NCBI GenBank assembly: GCA_964420325.1
Contig: CAYQSU010000006.1
Location: 13,184-77,183 of the forward strand
Length of the DNA stretch: 64,000 bases
Source: CAYQSU01 sp964420325
GTDB taxonomy: Bacteria > Pseudomonadota > Alphaproteobacteria > Rhodospirillales > Defluviicoccaceae
Direction of reading: 5' to 3'
Position 1 is the stretch's first letter. Every line of letters begins with the position of its first letter. The translations under genes were made by a program, and so were the position numbers. Of this stretch, positions 26,933-34,503 are shown in pieces. The notes under the pieces were generated by a model. That model saw nothing but the letters and a program-made list of their open reading frames with translations. It did no database searches and was not told the origin of the DNA.

Positions 26933-27963
26933 TCGCCGCCTCGGCGCGGATTGGAGATCTCCTGAGTCGCCCCGACAAGGCCTTGAGGGCGGGCCTCGTC
27001 TACGGGCCCGACGCCGGGCTGAGGCGCGAATGTGCGGCGACCCTCGTCGCTGGTCTGGGCTTCGACGCCGCCGACCCCTTCGCATCCGTCGAACTGACGG
27101 TGAGCCTGCTCAAGAACGATCCCGCCCGCCTCGCCGACGAGACTGCGGCGCTGACGCCCGCTGGAGGGCCGAGACTGGTTTGCTTGCGCGACGCCACCGA
27201 TACCATCGCTCCCGTCCTCGAGTCGTGGCTGGCCGATGCGCCAGGGGAAGGGTTCGTCGTCGTCGAGGCGGCGGAGCTGGCGAAGCGGTCGGCGCTGCGC
27301 CGCCTGTTCGAGGCGGCGGAGGACGCCGTGGCCATCGCCTGCTACCCCGACGAGGGACCCGGGCTCGCCCGCTTCGTTTCGGCCACTCTGGCCAGCGCCG
27401 GCTCTCGCCCGACTTCGGATGCCGTCGCCGCTCTTGCCGACCGTCTCGGCGCCGATCGGGCGGTCACCCGCAGGGAGCTGGAGAAGCTCATCCTTTACAA
27501 GGGCGATGATCCGACGATCACCCTCGACGACGTCGAGGCCTGCATCGCCGACAGCGCCACCGCCTCCGTCGACGCCGTGGTCTTCGCGTGCGCAAGCGGC
27601 GATTTCAAGAGCCTTGAGCAGGCTTTCGGTCGGGCTGTTGGCGAGGGGTATCAGTCGGTCGCCATCCTGCGGGCGGGCGCCCGCCATTTCCAGCGGCTGC
27701 TCCTCGTCACGGCGATCGTCGCGTCCGGGCGTCCGCCGGAGACCGCGATGGCGGCGCTCAGGCCCCCGGTGTTCTTCAAACACCGAGACGCGTTTCGCGC
27801 CCAGCTCCGGCAGTGGCCGCGGGATCAGCTGTCGGCGGCGATCGCGAGGCTTACAGAGGCCGAGATTCTCTGCAAGACCACCGGCATGCCGGAGGAGGCG
27901 ATCTGCCATCGGACGCTCCTCCAGCTCGCCGCAGCCGCCGCCCGCAAGAGCCGACCGGCATAG
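26929..27963 (+). CDS. holA: DNA polymerase III delta subunit
   Basis: A 344-residue clamp-loader delta subunit that opens the beta clamp. It shows the GLVYGPDAGLRRECA opening (an inactive P-loop-like start), the LVxLRDAT segment, the mid-domain GADRAVTRRELEKLILY and a C-terminal collar helix region (RAGARHFQRLLLV). It overlaps lptE by four bases (ATGA). It faces parB tail to tail with an 11-base gap. Confidence 0.93.
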   Translation: MIAASARIGDLLSRPDKALRAGLVYGPDAGLRRECAATLVAGLGFDAADPFASVELTVSLLKNDPARLADETAALTPAGGPRLVCLRDATDTIAPVLESWLADAPGEGFVVVEAAELAKRSALRRLFEAAEDAVAIACYPDEGPGLARFVSATLASAGSRPTSDAVAALADRLGADRAVTRRELEKLILYKGDDPTITLDDVEACIADSATASVDAVVFACASGDFKSLEQAFGRAVGEGYQSVAILRAGARHFQRLLLVTAIVASGRPPETAMAALRPPVFFKHRDAFRAQLRQWPRDQLSAAIARLTEAEILCKTTGMPEEAICHRTLLQLAAAAARKSRPA

Positions 27964-27974
27964 AGGCAGGATCG

Positions 27975-28967
27975 TCAGTCGGAAACCGGCCGGGGGTCAG
28001 GATCCCCGGCGATGACGATCTCCGGCATCTCCTGCTCATCCGGGCCGGCCGGAGGGGCCCGAAAGACGGGCGTCGGATGATCGCCTGCGCCCTGACCGCC
28101 ATGGGTGAGCCGGTGCAGAATGTCATCGAGCTGGCCCAGCGAGCGGTAATGCAGGACGAGCGCTCCGGCGCCGCCCCGCTGCAGCCTGAGTTCCACCGAA
28201 AGCCCGAGCAGATTGCCGAGATCGCGCTCAAGCGCGAGGGTATCGGCGTCCTTGGCGGCGTGCTTGACCGCGGTCCGGGTCGGTCCGCGGTCGGCCTGCG
28301 CCAGCCGCTCGGTCTGGCGAACGTTGAGACCCTGCTTCACCACCTTGCGAGCGAGCCGCTCGGGATCGGGCACCGCGAGCAGCGCCCGCGCGTGGCCGGC
28401 GGTGATCTCCCCCTCTGCCATCAGCCGCTTCACCGGATCGGGTAGCTGCAGCAGGCGGACCATGTTGGCGACGTGACTTCGGCTCTTGCCGAGCCGCCGG
28501 GCCAGGTCGTCCTGGGAGTGGGAGAATTCCGCCATCAGCCGGGCATAGCCCTCGGCCTCCTCGAGCGGTGACAGGTCCTGGCGCTGCAGGTTCTCCACGA
28601 GCGCGATCTCGAGCGCCTCCTCGTCCGAGAGCTCCTTGACGACGACCGGCACCTCGTGCAGGTGCGCCTTCTGCGCCGCCCGCCAGCGGCGCTCGCCAGC
28701 GATGATCTCGAACATCTTGGCGTCATCGGCGGCGCGGCGGACCAGGATCGGCTGGAGGATGCCTTTCTCGGCAACCGATTGCGCCAACTCTTCCAGGTCC
28801 TCGTCGGTCACCCTGTGGCGCGGCTGGTAGCGGCCCGGCCGCAAGAGTTCGACGGCGACGGTCTTGAACGCGCGGACGCGATCGAGACGCGCGTAATCCT
28901 CGTCCTCCTCGCCGAGGAGGGCCGACAATCCTTTGCCGAGGGGGTTCCGCCTGGCGTCCGCCGTCAT
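27975..28967 (-). CDS. parB: chromosome-partitioning protein ParB
   Basis: A 330-residue ParB/Noc-family CTPase and parS-binding protein. After the ParA-interacting N-terminus (NPLGKGLSALLG) come the CTP-binding GERRWRAA patch (91-98), the ENLQRQDLSP helix and an HTH (about 150-172, RLGKSRSHVANMVRLL). A proline-rich C-terminal segment follows. It loads at the parS sites at 30382 and 32331 and spreads to form the partition complex. The ATG at 28967 overlaps the parA stop by four bases; an upstream in-frame ATG lies deep inside parA. Confidence 0.96.
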   Translation of the reverse strand: MTADARRNPLGKGLSALLGEEDEDYARLDRVRAFKTVAVELLRPGRYQPRHRVTDEDLEELAQSVAEKGILQPILVRRAADDAKMFEIIAGERRWRAAQKAHLHEVPVVVKELSDEEALEIALVENLQRQDLSPLEEAEGYARLMAEFSHSQDDLARRLGKSRSHVANMVRLLQLPDPVKRLMAEGEITAGHARALLAVPDPERLARKVVKQGLNVRQTERLAQADRGPTRTAVKHAAKDADTLALERDLGNLLGLSVELRLQRGGAGALVLHYRSLGQLDDILHRLTHGGQGAGDHPTPVFRAPPAGPDEQEMPEIVIAGDPDPRPVSD

Positions 28968-29773
28968 GCCACCGCCCTTCGCCCGCGGCGCAGCATCTCG
29001 CCTGCAAGATGCAGGTAGGCGCGCGAACCAGGACAATTGACGTCGTAGATCAGCACCGGCCGGCCGTGGGAGGGTGCTTCCGAGATCCGGACATTGCGGG
29101 GAATCACGGTGGCGTAGACCTTGTCGCCGAAATACTCACGGACGTCGCTGGCGACGAGGCTAGAAAGGTTGTTTCGTCGGTCGAACATGGTCAGCACGAT
29201 CCCCTGGATCTCGAGCCCGGGATTGTAAAGCTGGCGGACGCGCTCCACCGTTCGCATCAGGTGACTGATCCCTTCGAGGGCGAAGAACTCACACTGCAGC
29301 GGCACCAGGACCGAATCGGCGGCGACAAGCGCGTTGATCGTCAGCAGCCCAAGGGCTGGCGGACAGTCGATCAGCACATAGTCGAAGGCGTCACCGCTCC
29401 TCGCGATGGCGTCGCGCAGGTAGAACTCCCGTCGCGGCAGGCCGACGAGCTCGATCTCCGCTCCCGAGAGGTCGGCGCCGGAGGGCACCACCTTCAGCTT
29501 CGGAACCAGCGTGTCGACGCTCGCCTCGACGAGCCCGCTCTCGCCGATCAGCACGTGATATGCATTCCGCCGCCGGGCTTGGCGTTCGACGCCGAGGCCG
29601 GTGCTGGCGTTGCCCTGGGGATCGAGGTCGAGGACAAGGACCCGGTTGCCGACGGCGGCGAGCGCCGTTCCCAGATTGATGGCCGTCGTCGTCTTGCCGA
29701 CCCCGCCCTTCTGGTTGGCGACGGCAATGATGCACTGGCCGGCCGAATGTACGCACTCGCTAGCTGTTGTCAT
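28964..29773 (-). CDS. parA: chromosome-partitioning ATPase ParA
   Basis: A 269-residue ParA/Soj Walker-type ATPase. The deviant Walker A KGGVGKTTT lies at residues 22-30 and Walker A' is VLVLDLDPQGNAS. Walker B is YVLIDCPPALGLLT. SEAPSHGRPV, a conserved late motif, is present. It forms the ATP-dependent gradient that moves ParB-parS complexes. The first 15 residues precede the fold without other features. It overlaps rsmG by 14 bases upstream and parB by four bases downstream. Confidence 0.97.
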   Translation of the reverse strand: MTTASECVHSAGQCIIAVANQKGGVGKTTTAINLGTALAAVGNRVLVLDLDPQGNASTGLGVERQARRRNAYHVLIGESGLVEASVDTLVPKLKVVPSGADLSGAEIELVGLPRREFYLRDAIARSGDAFDYVLIDCPPALGLLTINALVAADSVLVPLQCEFFALEGISHLMRTVERVRQLYNPGLEIQGIVLTMFDRRNNLSSLVASDVREYFGDKVYATVIPRNVRISEAPSHGRPVLIYDVNCPGSRAYLHLAGEMLRRGRRAVA

Positions 29774-30389
29774 CGCGAGGGCGGAGGGCCTCCACTTTCA
29801 ACACCGTGCCGGACGGGTCGGATCTGCTTGGGATCCGCGTGGCGCGCATCATCCATGTTTTGCTGGCCTCCGTCAATTCCGCCTCGAGCGTGCGTCCTTT
29901 GAGGAACAGGCCGCTCCCTTCAGGTTCAAGCAAACGATAGGCGTATCCAAGGAGTTTTCTCAGCGGGGCGCAGGCGCGCGCGGTCACGACGTCGGCCGGC
30001 ATCGCTCCGAGCGCCTCGACTCGGCAGCACTGAACCGTGACATCGGTGCCAGTGATTCGCGCAGCCTCCCGGAGGAAGGCGCACTTCCGCGAATCGCTCT
30101 CCACCAGGTGCACCTCGCCGCCGTCCATGATGGCCAGCACCAATCCCGGAAAGCCTGCGCCGCTGCCAAGGTCGACAACTCCCGGCCGCCCGCGCGGAAG
30201 GAGCGGCATCAGCTGCGCGCTGTCGAGGACGTGGCGGCGCCAGGGGTCGCTCAGCGTGTCGGCACTGACCAGGTTGATTCGCCGGTTCCACTCGGCGAGC
30301 AGCGCAAGATAGGTCTCGAGGCGGCCGAGCACCGCGTCGTCGATGCTGGCGCTCCGCTGGAATTCCGCCGGCGACAGCCGATGTTTCAC
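29760..30389 (-). CDS. rsmG: 16S rRNA (guanine527-N7)-methyltransferase
   Basis: A 209-residue GidB/RsmG methyltransferase. The SAM-binding motif VVDLGSGAGFPGLVLAI lies near residues 71-87; NRRINLVSADTLSDPWRRHVLDS and the DVVTARACAPLRKLL motif IV region are family-typical. It methylates G527 of 16S rRNA; loss gives low-level streptomycin resistance in other bacteria. The start is a GTG at 30387-30389 that lies inside a parS site, so ParB binding could affect its expression. Confidence 0.95.
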   Translation of the reverse strand: MKHRLSPAEFQRSASIDDAVLGRLETYLALLAEWNRRINLVSADTLSDPWRRHVLDSAQLMPLLPRGRPGVVDLGSGAGFPGLVLAIMDGGEVHLVESDSRKCAFLREAARITGTDVTVQCCRVEALGAMPADVVTARACAPLRKLLGYAYRLLEPEGSGLFLKGRTLEAELTEASKTWMMRATRIPSRSDPSGTVLKVEALRPRDDNS

Positions 30390-30397
30390 GTGAAACG
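30382..30397. other. parS: parS centromere site 1
   Basis: TGTTTCACGTGAAACG matches the universal parS palindrome TGTTTCACGTGAAACA at 15 of 16 positions, with a perfect 14-base core. It overlaps the GTG start codon of rsmG (30387-30389). ParB, encoded 1.4 kb away, should bind here. Confidence 0.93.
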
Positions 30398-30408
30398 AAA
30401 TCCTGTGG

Positions 30409-32331
30409 TCACGCCGTCATGCAGTCTTCGTCGAGCCCGCGGCGCCGAACATAGCGCAGCAACGCTGTAAGCGCCGCGGGGGTGACACCCGGAATCCGTG
30501 CTGCAGCCCCGAACGTCAGCGGCCTCGCTTCGGAGAGCTTGGCCCGCACCTCCGTCGAGAGACCCGAAACCGATCCAAAATCGAGCTCCGCCGGGATCTC
30601 CAACGCCTCGTCCCGCTTGAACGCCCGGATGTCGGCCTCTTGGCGGGGCAGGTATGCGGAGTAATGGGCGTCGTTCTTGAGCTGCTCGGCCACGGTGTCC
30701 GCGATCCCGCCGAGCTCCGGCCACAGACGCCCGAGAGCCGCGACGTCGATGCCGGCGAACCCGAGGAGCTGCCAGGCCGTCCGCTTTCGACCGTCGTTCT
30801 TCACCGCTAGGCCCTTGTCCTGCAGATCCCCGGGCATCGCCGTCAGGGCATCGAGGCGTTGCCGCGCCTCTGCAAGCGCCTCGGCCTTGGCCTCAAAGGC
30901 CCGCCGCCGTCTCGCTCCGACCAGACCGGCTCGAACGCCGGTGGGAGTCAGGCGCTGATCGGCATTGTCCGCGCGCAACGACAGCCGGTACTCGGCCCGA
31001 GAGGTGAACATGCGGTAGGGCTCGGCCGTACCGAACGTGATCAGATCATCGATCATTACCCCGATGTACGCCTGGGACCGGTCGAGGACGAGCGGAGGTC
31101 CGCCCGACACTGCGCGTGCGGCGTTGGCGCCGGCGATCACTCCCTGCGCCGCCGCCTCTTCGTACCCCGTGGTGCCGTTGATCTGGCCGGCGAGGAACAA
31201 CCGCGGCACGCGCCGCGTCTCCAATGTGGGTTTCAGCTCGCGCGGATCGACAAAGTCATATTCGATGGCGTAGCCCGGTCGGATCATTCGGGCCTGTTCG
31301 AGCCCCGGGATCGTCTTGAGAAGCGCGCGTTGAACCTCCTCCGGCAACGATGTGGAGATGCCGTTGGGATACACCGTCGGATCGTCGAGCCCCTCCGGCT
31401 CCAGAAAGATCTGGTGCCGGTCGCGGTCGGCGAAGCGCACCACCTTGTCCTCGATCGAGGGGCAGTAGCGCGGCCCGACGCTCCGGATCTGCCCCGAATA
31501 GAGTGGCGCCCGGTGCAGGTCGGCGCTGATCAGCCGATGCGAGGCCGGGGTCGTTCCGGTAATGTGGCAGTTGACCTGCGGCGTGGTGACGCGCTCGGTC
31601 AGGAACGAGAATGGCCTCGGCGGGTCGTCCCCGGCCTGCACCTCGAGCCCGTTCCAGCGGACGGTGCGGCCATCCAGCCGAGGTGGGGTCCCTGTCTTCA
31701 GCCGCCCCATGGCGAAGCCGAGCCGTCCCAACGCCACGCTGATACCGAACGTGGGCTCCTCCCCGATCCGCCCCGCCGGAACCTGGGACTCGCCGATGTG
31801 GACAAGCCCCCTCAAAAACGTTCCGGTCGTGAGCACGACCGCGCCGCCGAGAATGTCCTCACCCGCCGCGGTTCTCACGCCCTGCACATCCCCGGCGCTG
31901 CCAACCAGGAGGTCCTCGACAGCGGCCTGCACGATCGTAAGCCCCCGCTGCTCTGCCAACAGCGCCTGCATGGCCTGCCTGTAGAGCCGTCGGTCCGCTT
32001 GCGCGCGCGGCCCCCGCACGGCCGGCCCCTTGCTCCGGTTGAGGATACGGAACTGAATGCCTGCCCCGTCGATGGCCCGCGCCATCAGCCCGTCCAGGGC
32101 GTCGATCTCCCGCACGAGTTGGCCTTTGGCCAAGCCGCCGATGGCGGGATTGCACGACATCTCGCCAATGGTGCCCCGCCTGTGGGTGAGCAAGAGCGTC
32201 CGCGCGCCGAGCCTCGCCGCCGCCGCCGCCGATTCGCACCCGGCGTGTCCGCCGCCGACCACGATAACGTCCCATGTGGTCTGGATCGTCCGAAACCCGT
32301 CAACCTTCATTGCGTCATCGGTCGCCGGCAT
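30409..32331 (-). CDS. mnmG: tRNA uridine 5-carboxymethylaminomethyl modification enzyme MnmG
   Basis: A 640-residue FAD-binding GidA protein that with MnmE installs cmnm5 on U34 of certain tRNAs. The dinucleotide-binding motif VIVVGGGHAGCESA is near residues 23-36. GTIGEMSCNPAIGGLAKG, the second FAD region YCPSIEDKVVRFADR, and the C-terminal YIRRQ-like helix DAHYSAYLPRQEADI are present. The start ATG (32329-32331) shares one base with parS site 2, which fills the gap to mnmE. It ends 19 bases before rsmG. Confidence 0.97.
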   Translation of the reverse strand: MPATDDAMKVDGFRTIQTTWDVIVVGGGHAGCESAAAAARLGARTLLLTHRRGTIGEMSCNPAIGGLAKGQLVREIDALDGLMARAIDGAGIQFRILNRSKGPAVRGPRAQADRRLYRQAMQALLAEQRGLTIVQAAVEDLLVGSAGDVQGVRTAAGEDILGGAVVLTTGTFLRGLVHIGESQVPAGRIGEEPTFGISVALGRLGFAMGRLKTGTPPRLDGRTVRWNGLEVQAGDDPPRPFSFLTERVTTPQVNCHITGTTPASHRLISADLHRAPLYSGQIRSVGPRYCPSIEDKVVRFADRDRHQIFLEPEGLDDPTVYPNGISTSLPEEVQRALLKTIPGLEQARMIRPGYAIEYDFVDPRELKPTLETRRVPRLFLAGQINGTTGYEEAAAQGVIAGANAARAVSGGPPLVLDRSQAYIGVMIDDLITFGTAEPYRMFTSRAEYRLSLRADNADQRLTPTGVRAGLVGARRRRAFEAKAEALAEARQRLDALTAMPGDLQDKGLAVKNDGRKRTAWQLLGFAGIDVAALGRLWPELGGIADTVAEQLKNDAHYSAYLPRQEADIRAFKRDEALEIPAELDFGSVSGLSTEVRAKLSEARPLTFGAAARIPGVTPAALTALLRYVRRRGLDEDCMTA

Positions 32332-32346
32332 GTTTCACGTGAAACC
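32331..32346. other. parS: parS centromere site 2
   Basis: TGTTTCACGTGAAACC, 15 of 16 to the parS consensus. It begins on the last base of the mnmG start codon and ends directly before the mnmE stop codon, so it constitutes the whole mnmE-mnmG spacer. It is about 1.9 kb from parS site 1. Confidence 0.93.
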
Positions 32347-33681
32347 CTATTTGCCGATGCAGAAGTCTCGAAACACCACGTCCAAGACCTCTTCGACATC
32401 GACCCGCCCGGTGATCCGCCCCAGAGCGCGCGCCGCAAGCCTCAGGTCCTCGGCCACCAGCTCCGGATCCCGGGCCGCCAGTGCCCCCGCCAGCGCTTCC
32501 CGGCAGTCCTCCAGCGCCTCTCGGTGGCGGGCCCGGGTCAGTGCCGGCGCCTCTGGCTCCTGGTAGCGGCTGGCGATCACCCCTTGCAACGCCGCCGCCA
32601 CCGCCTCCAGGCCCTCCCCCGTCAACGCCGAGACTGCCAGCGCCTCACGACCGCCTATCGTCGGAACAACCGTGATGCGGCCGAGATCGCACTTGTTGAT
32701 GACGGCAACGCCATCGCCGTTCAGGAGGCTCAAGGTCGCTTCGTCGACCTGCGGCCAGAGCGCCCCGTCAAAGACCGCGAGTTTCACGTCTGCAGTCTCG
32801 GCAGCCGCGCGGCTGCGCCGCACGCCCTCCTGCTCGACCTCGTCGGCGACGTCCCGCAGACCCGCGGTGTCCGCGAGAACCACCGGGTAGCCGGCCAACT
32901 CGAGGTGCACCTCGATCACATCCCGGGTCGTCCCAGGTCGTGGCGAGACGATCGCCGCGTCCCTCCGCGCAAGGCCGTTGAGCAAGCTCGACTTCCCGGC
33001 GTTCGGCGGGCCGATGATCGCCACCCGGATGCCGTCGCGCAGCCGCTCCCCGCGCCGGCCGTCCTGAAGATGATCGTCGATGCACCGCAGCAGGTCGTCG
33101 GTGCCGGAGCGAACGTCCCTCTCGAGCCTACACGGCAGGCCTTCGTCGGCGAAATCGATGGTTGCCTCGATGTGCGCGAGCAGCCGCAGCAGGCGATCGC
33201 GCCACCCGTCGTACAGCTCGGCGAGTCCACCCCGCATCTGCCGCAAGGCCTGTTTGCGCTGCGCCGCCGTCTCCGCCTGCACCAGATCGGCGAGGCCTTC
33301 TGCCGCCGTCAGGTCCAGCTTGCCGTTATCGAACGCGCGGCGGGCGTACTCCCCCGCCTCGGCGGGCCGGAGGCCCGGCTGACACCGCAGTGCCTCCAGC
33401 ACATCTTGGACTACGGCGCGCCCGCCATGCACGTGCAGCTCAACCACGTCCTCGCCGGTGAAGCTGCGAGGCGCAGGAAAGCGGACCGCCAGCCCTTCAT
33501 CCAGGAGCTCTCCTCCGCAATCCCGGATGGCGACGCGGACGAGGCAGCGCGGCGGAAACACCGCCCTCCCGGTCAGTCCCGAAAGCGCCGCCTCGGCATC
33601 GGGTCCCGACACCCGAATCACCGCGACGCCGGCAGGTCCCGCGCCGCTCGCCACAGAGAAGATCGTCTCTTCTCTCATCAC
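32347..33681 (-). CDS. mnmE: tRNA modification GTPase MnmE
   Basis: A 444-residue MnmE/TrmE. The N-terminal formyl-THF-binding domain (about 1-118) is followed by a helical domain split by the G domain. G motifs are GPPNAGKSSLLN (about 219-230), the switch II DTAGLRD and NKCD. The C-terminus ends in the diagnostic CIGK. It is the dimeric partner of MnmG. The DUF6489-ferredoxin pair lies upstream; the operon continues to parB. Confidence 0.96.
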   Translation of the reverse strand: MMREETIFSVASGAGPAGVAVIRVSGPDAEAALSGLTGRAVFPPRCLVRVAIRDCGGELLDEGLAVRFPAPRSFTGEDVVELHVHGGRAVVQDVLEALRCQPGLRPAEAGEYARRAFDNGKLDLTAAEGLADLVQAETAAQRKQALRQMRGGLAELYDGWRDRLLRLLAHIEATIDFADEGLPCRLERDVRSGTDDLLRCIDDHLQDGRRGERLRDGIRVAIIGPPNAGKSSLLNGLARRDAAIVSPRPGTTRDVIEVHLELAGYPVVLADTAGLRDVADEVEQEGVRRSRAAAETADVKLAVFDGALWPQVDEATLSLLNGDGVAVINKCDLGRITVVPTIGGREALAVSALTGEGLEAVAAALQGVIASRYQEPEAPALTRARHREALEDCREALAGALAARDPELVAEDLRLAARALGRITGRVDVEEVLDVVFRDFCIGK

Positions 33682-33720
33682 CGGGTCGCAGACGTGCCAA
33701 CCCTCTCGAGCGTTCCCGAG

Positions 33721-34065
33721 CTACGCTTCGTCGGTCGGCATGAGCAGCCGGTCAACCCGACCGCTCCTGAGGACATGGGTTTCCAGGATCTCATCGACAT
33801 CGGCAAGAGAGTCGTAATGGTACCACACGGCTTCGGGATAGATCACCATCGTCGGCCCCCGTTCGCATCGGTCGAGACAGCCCGACTGGTTGATGCGAAC
33901 CCCATCGAGGCCGAGCTCCTCGGCGCGCGCCTTCATGTAGTTGCGTAAGTGAACGGACCCGCGGCGGGCGCATGAGCCGCGCGGATGCTTCTCGGGACGC
34001 TCGTTGACGCAGCAGAAGACGTGACACCGATAGAAGAGCGTCGCCGGGCGGCCGTCGCCGCTCAC
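33721..34065 (-). CDS. thioredoxin-fold [2Fe-2S] ferredoxin
   Basis: A 114-residue protein of the (2Fe-2S) ferredoxin domain family with a thioredoxin fold. Cluster ligand candidates are Cys in FCCVNERPEKHPRGSC and in NQSGCLDRCERGPTMVIYPE; the GCLDRCERGP motif is the family signature. PEAVWYHYDSLADVDEI is a conserved C-terminal region. It is a cytoplasmic electron carrier of unknown partner. It overlaps the DUF6489 gene by four bases and is 39 bases upstream of mnmE. Confidence 0.9.
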   Translation of the reverse strand: MSGDGRPATLFYRCHVFCCVNERPEKHPRGSCARRGSVHLRNYMKARAEELGLDGVRINQSGCLDRCERGPTMVIYPEAVWYHYDSLADVDEILETHVLRSGRVDRLLMPTDEA

Positions 34066-34340
34066 TTCTCGCCCTGCTTCTGCACTTCGCTGTCACCCTC
34101 GCGGCGGCCCATGGCCGCGCTCATTCGTGACAGGATGAGCTTCTGCCACGCTTCCAAACTCTGCAGGCCAGCCGGCAGCCACATCTTGATCAGCGCATCG
34201 GGCTCCATCGCGGCCAGCGCCTTCTTCATCCGCGCTTCGATCTCCGTCATCATCGCCTGCTGCATCGGCTTGACGTCCGGAAGTCCCAGCAGCGTGCGCG
34301 CCTCTTCCGGCGTCATATCGACATCGATGTGGATCTTCAT
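34062..34340 (-). CDS. DUF6489-like small protein
   Basis: A 92-residue protein beginning MKIHIDVDMTPEEARTLLGLPDV. It is helical with a repeated Met-rich segment (MQQAMMTEIEARMKKAL) and a WLPAGLQSLEAWQKLILSRM stretch, ending in a charged tail. This matches the small alphaproteobacterial DUF6489 family, whose function is unknown. The ATG at 34340 is preferred because GGAGGGG lies eight bases upstream; a GTG nine bases earlier overlaps that site. It is coupled to the ferredoxin gene. Confidence 0.8.
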   Translation of the reverse strand: MKIHIDVDMTPEEARTLLGLPDVKPMQQAMMTEIEARMKKALAAMEPDALIKMWLPAGLQSLEAWQKLILSRMSAAMGRREGDSEVQKQGEK

Positions 34341-34503
34341 TGCCGACACCCCTCCTTTGCGCCGCCGAACCCGAACTTTCTCATTTCAGACAAGGATTTT
34401 AGGGTTGTTGCATGAGACGACGTGCCCAAACTAAGCGAGAGCGTGCAACTTCGCAACGGCGATGTGCGCCGATCTAACTCTCACTCCTTTTGCCCCGGAT
34501 GCC

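Noticed and set aside
30859..33948. Very long open frame on the plus strand opposite mnmG and mnmE
   Set aside because: It is antisense to two unmistakable genes, its residues are rich in Arg, Pro and Ala with no fold or family, and long open antisense frames are expected in GC-rich DNA.
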